From: Clostridiaceae bacterium
GTDB lineage: Bacteria > Bacillota > Clostridia > Lachnospirales > Lachnospiraceae
Reading direction: 5' to 3'
DNA: 64,000 nucleotides
NCBI GenBank assembly: GCA_018378255.1
Contig: JAGZXV010000002.1
Location: forward strand, 45,605 to 109,604
Of the stretch, positions 62,037 through 64,000 are shown piece by piece (within the stretch, counting starts at the first letter, position 1; every line of letters begins with the position of its first letter). The notes under the pieces were generated by a model. That model saw only the letters and a program-made list of their open reading frames with translations, made no database searches and was not told where the DNA came from. The position numbers and the translations under genes are program-made.

Positions 62037-62522
62037 ATAAAATTTCATCAAGTTTAGGTTCTGTCTTATATGTTCAGCCGTTTAAGTTCTGGCAATTGAA
62101 TTCAATCGTTTTAATTCGGTTGTTTTAATTCACCATTTAAATTCAATCTTTTACCTCCTCTTTTTAAACTCTTTCCTTTAATTTTTTACCCCTATTTTCC
62201 TAATTCTCATTCTTTTAATTTCTTTCTTTTAATTTTTTCCTTATAATTTCCGACTTTTTTATCCGCTGTTTTAATCATATCCTTTTAATATCACCAACTC
62301 ATTATCCACTGCCATTTCCAGAAATCTATGATATAATGTCTCCTGGTATCATTTAATCCGTCCGCCGGACTAAAACGTGTTAAAAAATTGCTTTCTATCA
62401 GCTGAGTGTCGTCGCAAGCTCCGCCTTAACATCCGCCGGAATCTCATTAATAAAAATACAATACATAGGAATAAAATACCAAAAGATACCAAATACATAC
62501 TAAAATGAAAGGTTAACCCAAT
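62037..62522. repeat. T-rich intergenic region with repeated TTTTAATT motifs
   Basis: No gene is visible. Between about 62100 and 62290 the plus strand carries many copies of TTTTAATT or TTTAATT at roughly 10-20-base intervals, alternating with C/T-rich bits. This is low-complexity sequence, possibly a decayed repeat array or a curved AT-rich stretch. The last 130 bases before the MATE gene are ordinary upstream DNA. Confidence 0.4.
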
Positions 62523-63863
62523 ATGCAAAGAGATTTAACCCAAGGGCCAATTACCGGCACCATGCTGCGCTTTGCGCTCCCCATGATCGCTGGCAACCTG
62601 CTCCAGCAATTCTATAATATTGCTGACACACTGATCGTAGGCCGCTACCTGGGCGTCCAGGCCCTGGCCGCCGTTGGTGCAGCTTATACGCTGATGACAT
62701 TCCTCACATCCATCCTTCTCGGACTCTGCATGGGCAGCGGCGCCGTCTTCTCCCTCAGATTCGGTGAGAAAAATGAAACAATACTCAAACGTTCTATCTT
62801 CGTTTCCTTTGTCCTCATCGGCACAGTGGCCCTGATTTTAAATGCCATCGTATTTTTATACATAGACCCCATCATGGGCCTGCTCTGTGTTCCCGGTGAA
62901 ATCTACGCGCTCATGAGAGAATATCTGTGGACTATATTTTGGGGTATCACCGCCGTTTTCCTGTACAATTATTTTGCCAGCCTGCTCCGGGCCGTGGGAA
63001 ATTCCTTTATCCCGCTTGTATTTCTGGGCATTTCCGCAGTCCTCAATATCATTTTGGATCTGGTCTTTGTTCTGGTATTTGGCTGGGGCGCCGCAGGAGC
63101 CGGGGCGGCTACGGTAATATCCCAATTCGTATCCGGCATCGGAATTTCCCTGTATACTCTCATTAAAATGCCAGAATTCCGCATAAATAAAAGTCATATG
63201 CGTTTTGATCACAGCGTGCTAAAAGAAATAGCCGGATTTTCTTTTCTCACCTGTGCCCAGCAATCGGTTATGAACTTCGGAATCCTGATGGTCCAGGGTC
63301 TTGTCAACAGTTTCGGGGCCTCAGTCATGGCCGCCTTCGCCGCGGCAGTCAAAATTGATTCATTTGCATACATGCCCGTACAAGACTTTGGAAATGCATT
63401 TTCCACCTTTATCGCCCAAAACTATGGGGCAGGCAAACATGACCGGATTAAAAAGGGAATTAAAAGTGCGGTAAAAACTTCCATTCTCTTCTGCCTTATC
63501 ATATCACTTGTGGTCTGTGTATTCGCAAAACAACTGATGCTGATATTCATCCAACCCCAGGAAACAGAAATTCTGGCGGTAGGCGTTCAGTATCTGCGGA
63601 TCGAAGGGGCATTTTACTGTGGAATCGGCTGCCTGTTCCTTCTCTACGGCCTTTACCGCGCAGTACGCAAACCGGAAATGTCCGTGATCCTCACGGTTAT
63701 ATCACTCGGCACCAGGGTAATCCTGGCTTACATTCTGTCTGCCGTTCCGGCTATTGGAGTCGTTGGAATCTGGGCTGCGGTTCCGATTGGATGGGTTTTG
63801 GCGGATTTGGTGGGATTTCTGTATTACAAACTCCGAGTTGGAGGCGGTAAAATTGGGATTTAG
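62523..63863 (+). CDS. MATE-family efflux transporter
   Basis: 446 aa with about twelve hydrophobic helices. Typical MATE repeats: LPMIAGNLLQQFYNIADTLI, then LRAVGNSFIPLVFLGISAVL and QDFGNAFSTFIAQNYGAGKH. Exports cationic drugs or metabolites by H+/Na+ antiport. The upstream ribosome-binding site (AAAGG) is weak. The gene stands alone beside the AT-rich spacer and is not closely related to the MATE gene at 30 kb. Confidence 0.92.
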   Translation: MQRDLTQGPITGTMLRFALPMIAGNLLQQFYNIADTLIVGRYLGVQALAAVGAAYTLMTFLTSILLGLCMGSGAVFSLRFGEKNETILKRSIFVSFVLIGTVALILNAIVFLYIDPIMGLLCVPGEIYALMREYLWTIFWGITAVFLYNYFASLLRAVGNSFIPLVFLGISAVLNIILDLVFVLVFGWGAAGAGAATVISQFVSGIGISLYTLIKMPEFRINKSHMRFDHSVLKEIAGFSFLTCAQQSVMNFGILMVQGLVNSFGASVMAAFAAAVKIDSFAYMPVQDFGNAFSTFIAQNYGAGKHDRIKKGIKSAVKTSILFCLIISLVVCVFAKQLMLIFIQPQETEILAVGVQYLRIEGAFYCGIGCLFLLYGLYRAVRKPEMSVILTVISLGTRVILAYILSAVPAIGVVGIWAAVPIGWVLADLVGFLYYKLRVGGGKIGI

Positions 63864-64000
63864 GGGAGAAAGTTACGCAGGAAAGCGGGGCGGAGGGATG
63901 ACGGAGAACCAGGGCGGGAACCGGAACGGAGGAACCAAACGATACAGGGATCTGATTCCAACCGTTAAGTGGAACTAAGGCTCCCAGCATGAAAAAGAGG

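Noticed and set aside
62037..62300. CRISPR array in the repeat-like spacer
   Set aside because: The repeats are 7-8 bases, irregularly spaced and low-complexity; no cas gene is present.
63754..63978. Open frame at the right end, with a GGAGGG before an internal ATG (63898) giving a 26-residue peptide
   Set aside because: Most of the frame lies out of phase within the MATE gene, the tail is Gly/Asn-rich without family resemblance, and nothing supports translation.

Overview
The window looks like chromosomal DNA of a moderate-GC, spore-forming anaerobic Firmicute, most likely a gut-type Lachnospiraceae / Clostridium cluster XIVa organism. This is inferred from the gene families: TRAP and Tct carboxylate transporters, Na+ symporters, MATE pumps, an orphan SpmA, many LacI/GntR/LysR/AraC regulators, lipoprotein signal peptides, AGGAGG ribosome-binding sites and TTGACA-N17-TATAAT promoters. 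I saw no rRNA, tRNA, CRISPR array, IS element or prophage. It reads as a mosaic of small-molecule catabolic islands, each with its own regulator, plus some housekeeping and repair genes.

Left end (1-8.4 kb). An operon of a URO-D-family protein and a LarA-like (DUF2088) protein, cut by the window edge, faces a regulator made of two tandem GntR/FCD units. Two related palindromes lie in the shared promoter region. Next come an NSS-type Na+ symporter, a membrane-anchored NagZ-like GH3 enzyme and a truncated GGDEF gene.

7.2-14 kb. A LacI-type regulator precedes a six-gene operon: bicupin, cupin, TRAP transporter DctP-DctQ-DctM and a second URO-D-like protein. The operon promoter is unusually legible: a consensus promoter, a cre-like site in its spacer and -10, and three contiguous 13-bp operator-like units, one of which recurs in the regulator's own promoter.

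14-25 kb. After a HAD phosphatase comes a carboxylate island. The leftward genes are LysR, TctC-TctB-TctA, an old-yellow-enzyme-type flavin/Fe-S oxidoreductase and a LUD protein. The rightward genes are a 2[4Fe-4S] protein of unknown function, a Cys/His-rich unknown protein and an isopropylmalate/isocitrate-dehydrogenase relative. Together they suggest an uncharacterised pathway for a di- or tricarboxylate.

25-31.4 kb. A Lon-like AAA+ ATPase without a protease domain, an RpoD-like sigma factor, a small conserved-looking protein, a deformylase-like protein, an amidohydrolase and a MATE pump.

31.4-47.8 kb. A leftward run of twelve genes (about 13.7 kb) combines an Opp/Dpp-type ABC transporter with a type-B carboxylesterase, three metallo-beta-lactamase-fold hydrolases (two lacking a canonical zinc ligand), a mutarotase-like protein, a lactonase-type beta-propeller and an alpha/beta esterase. 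A membrane-bound AraC-type regulator is divergent. This is the best candidate in the window for an undescribed system, probably uptake and stepwise hydrolysis of an esterified or lactonised compound.

47.8-64 kb. A split UxaA/SuyAB-like dehydratase with a LysR regulator, an orphan SpmA, a siderophore ABC importer with a metal-regulator-like operator, a GyrI-like protein, a WYL regulator, a UvrD/PcrA-like helicase beside an MrfA/YprA-like helicase with an extra C-terminal domain, a T-rich repeat-like spacer and a second MATE pump. The last 137 bases (63864-64000) hold no gene I can support.

Four intergenic hairpins (about 3.7, 15.3, 47.8 and 62.0 kb) share a related stem built on GAAGGCATTTT or a close variant, suggesting a dispersed terminator-like repeat family.
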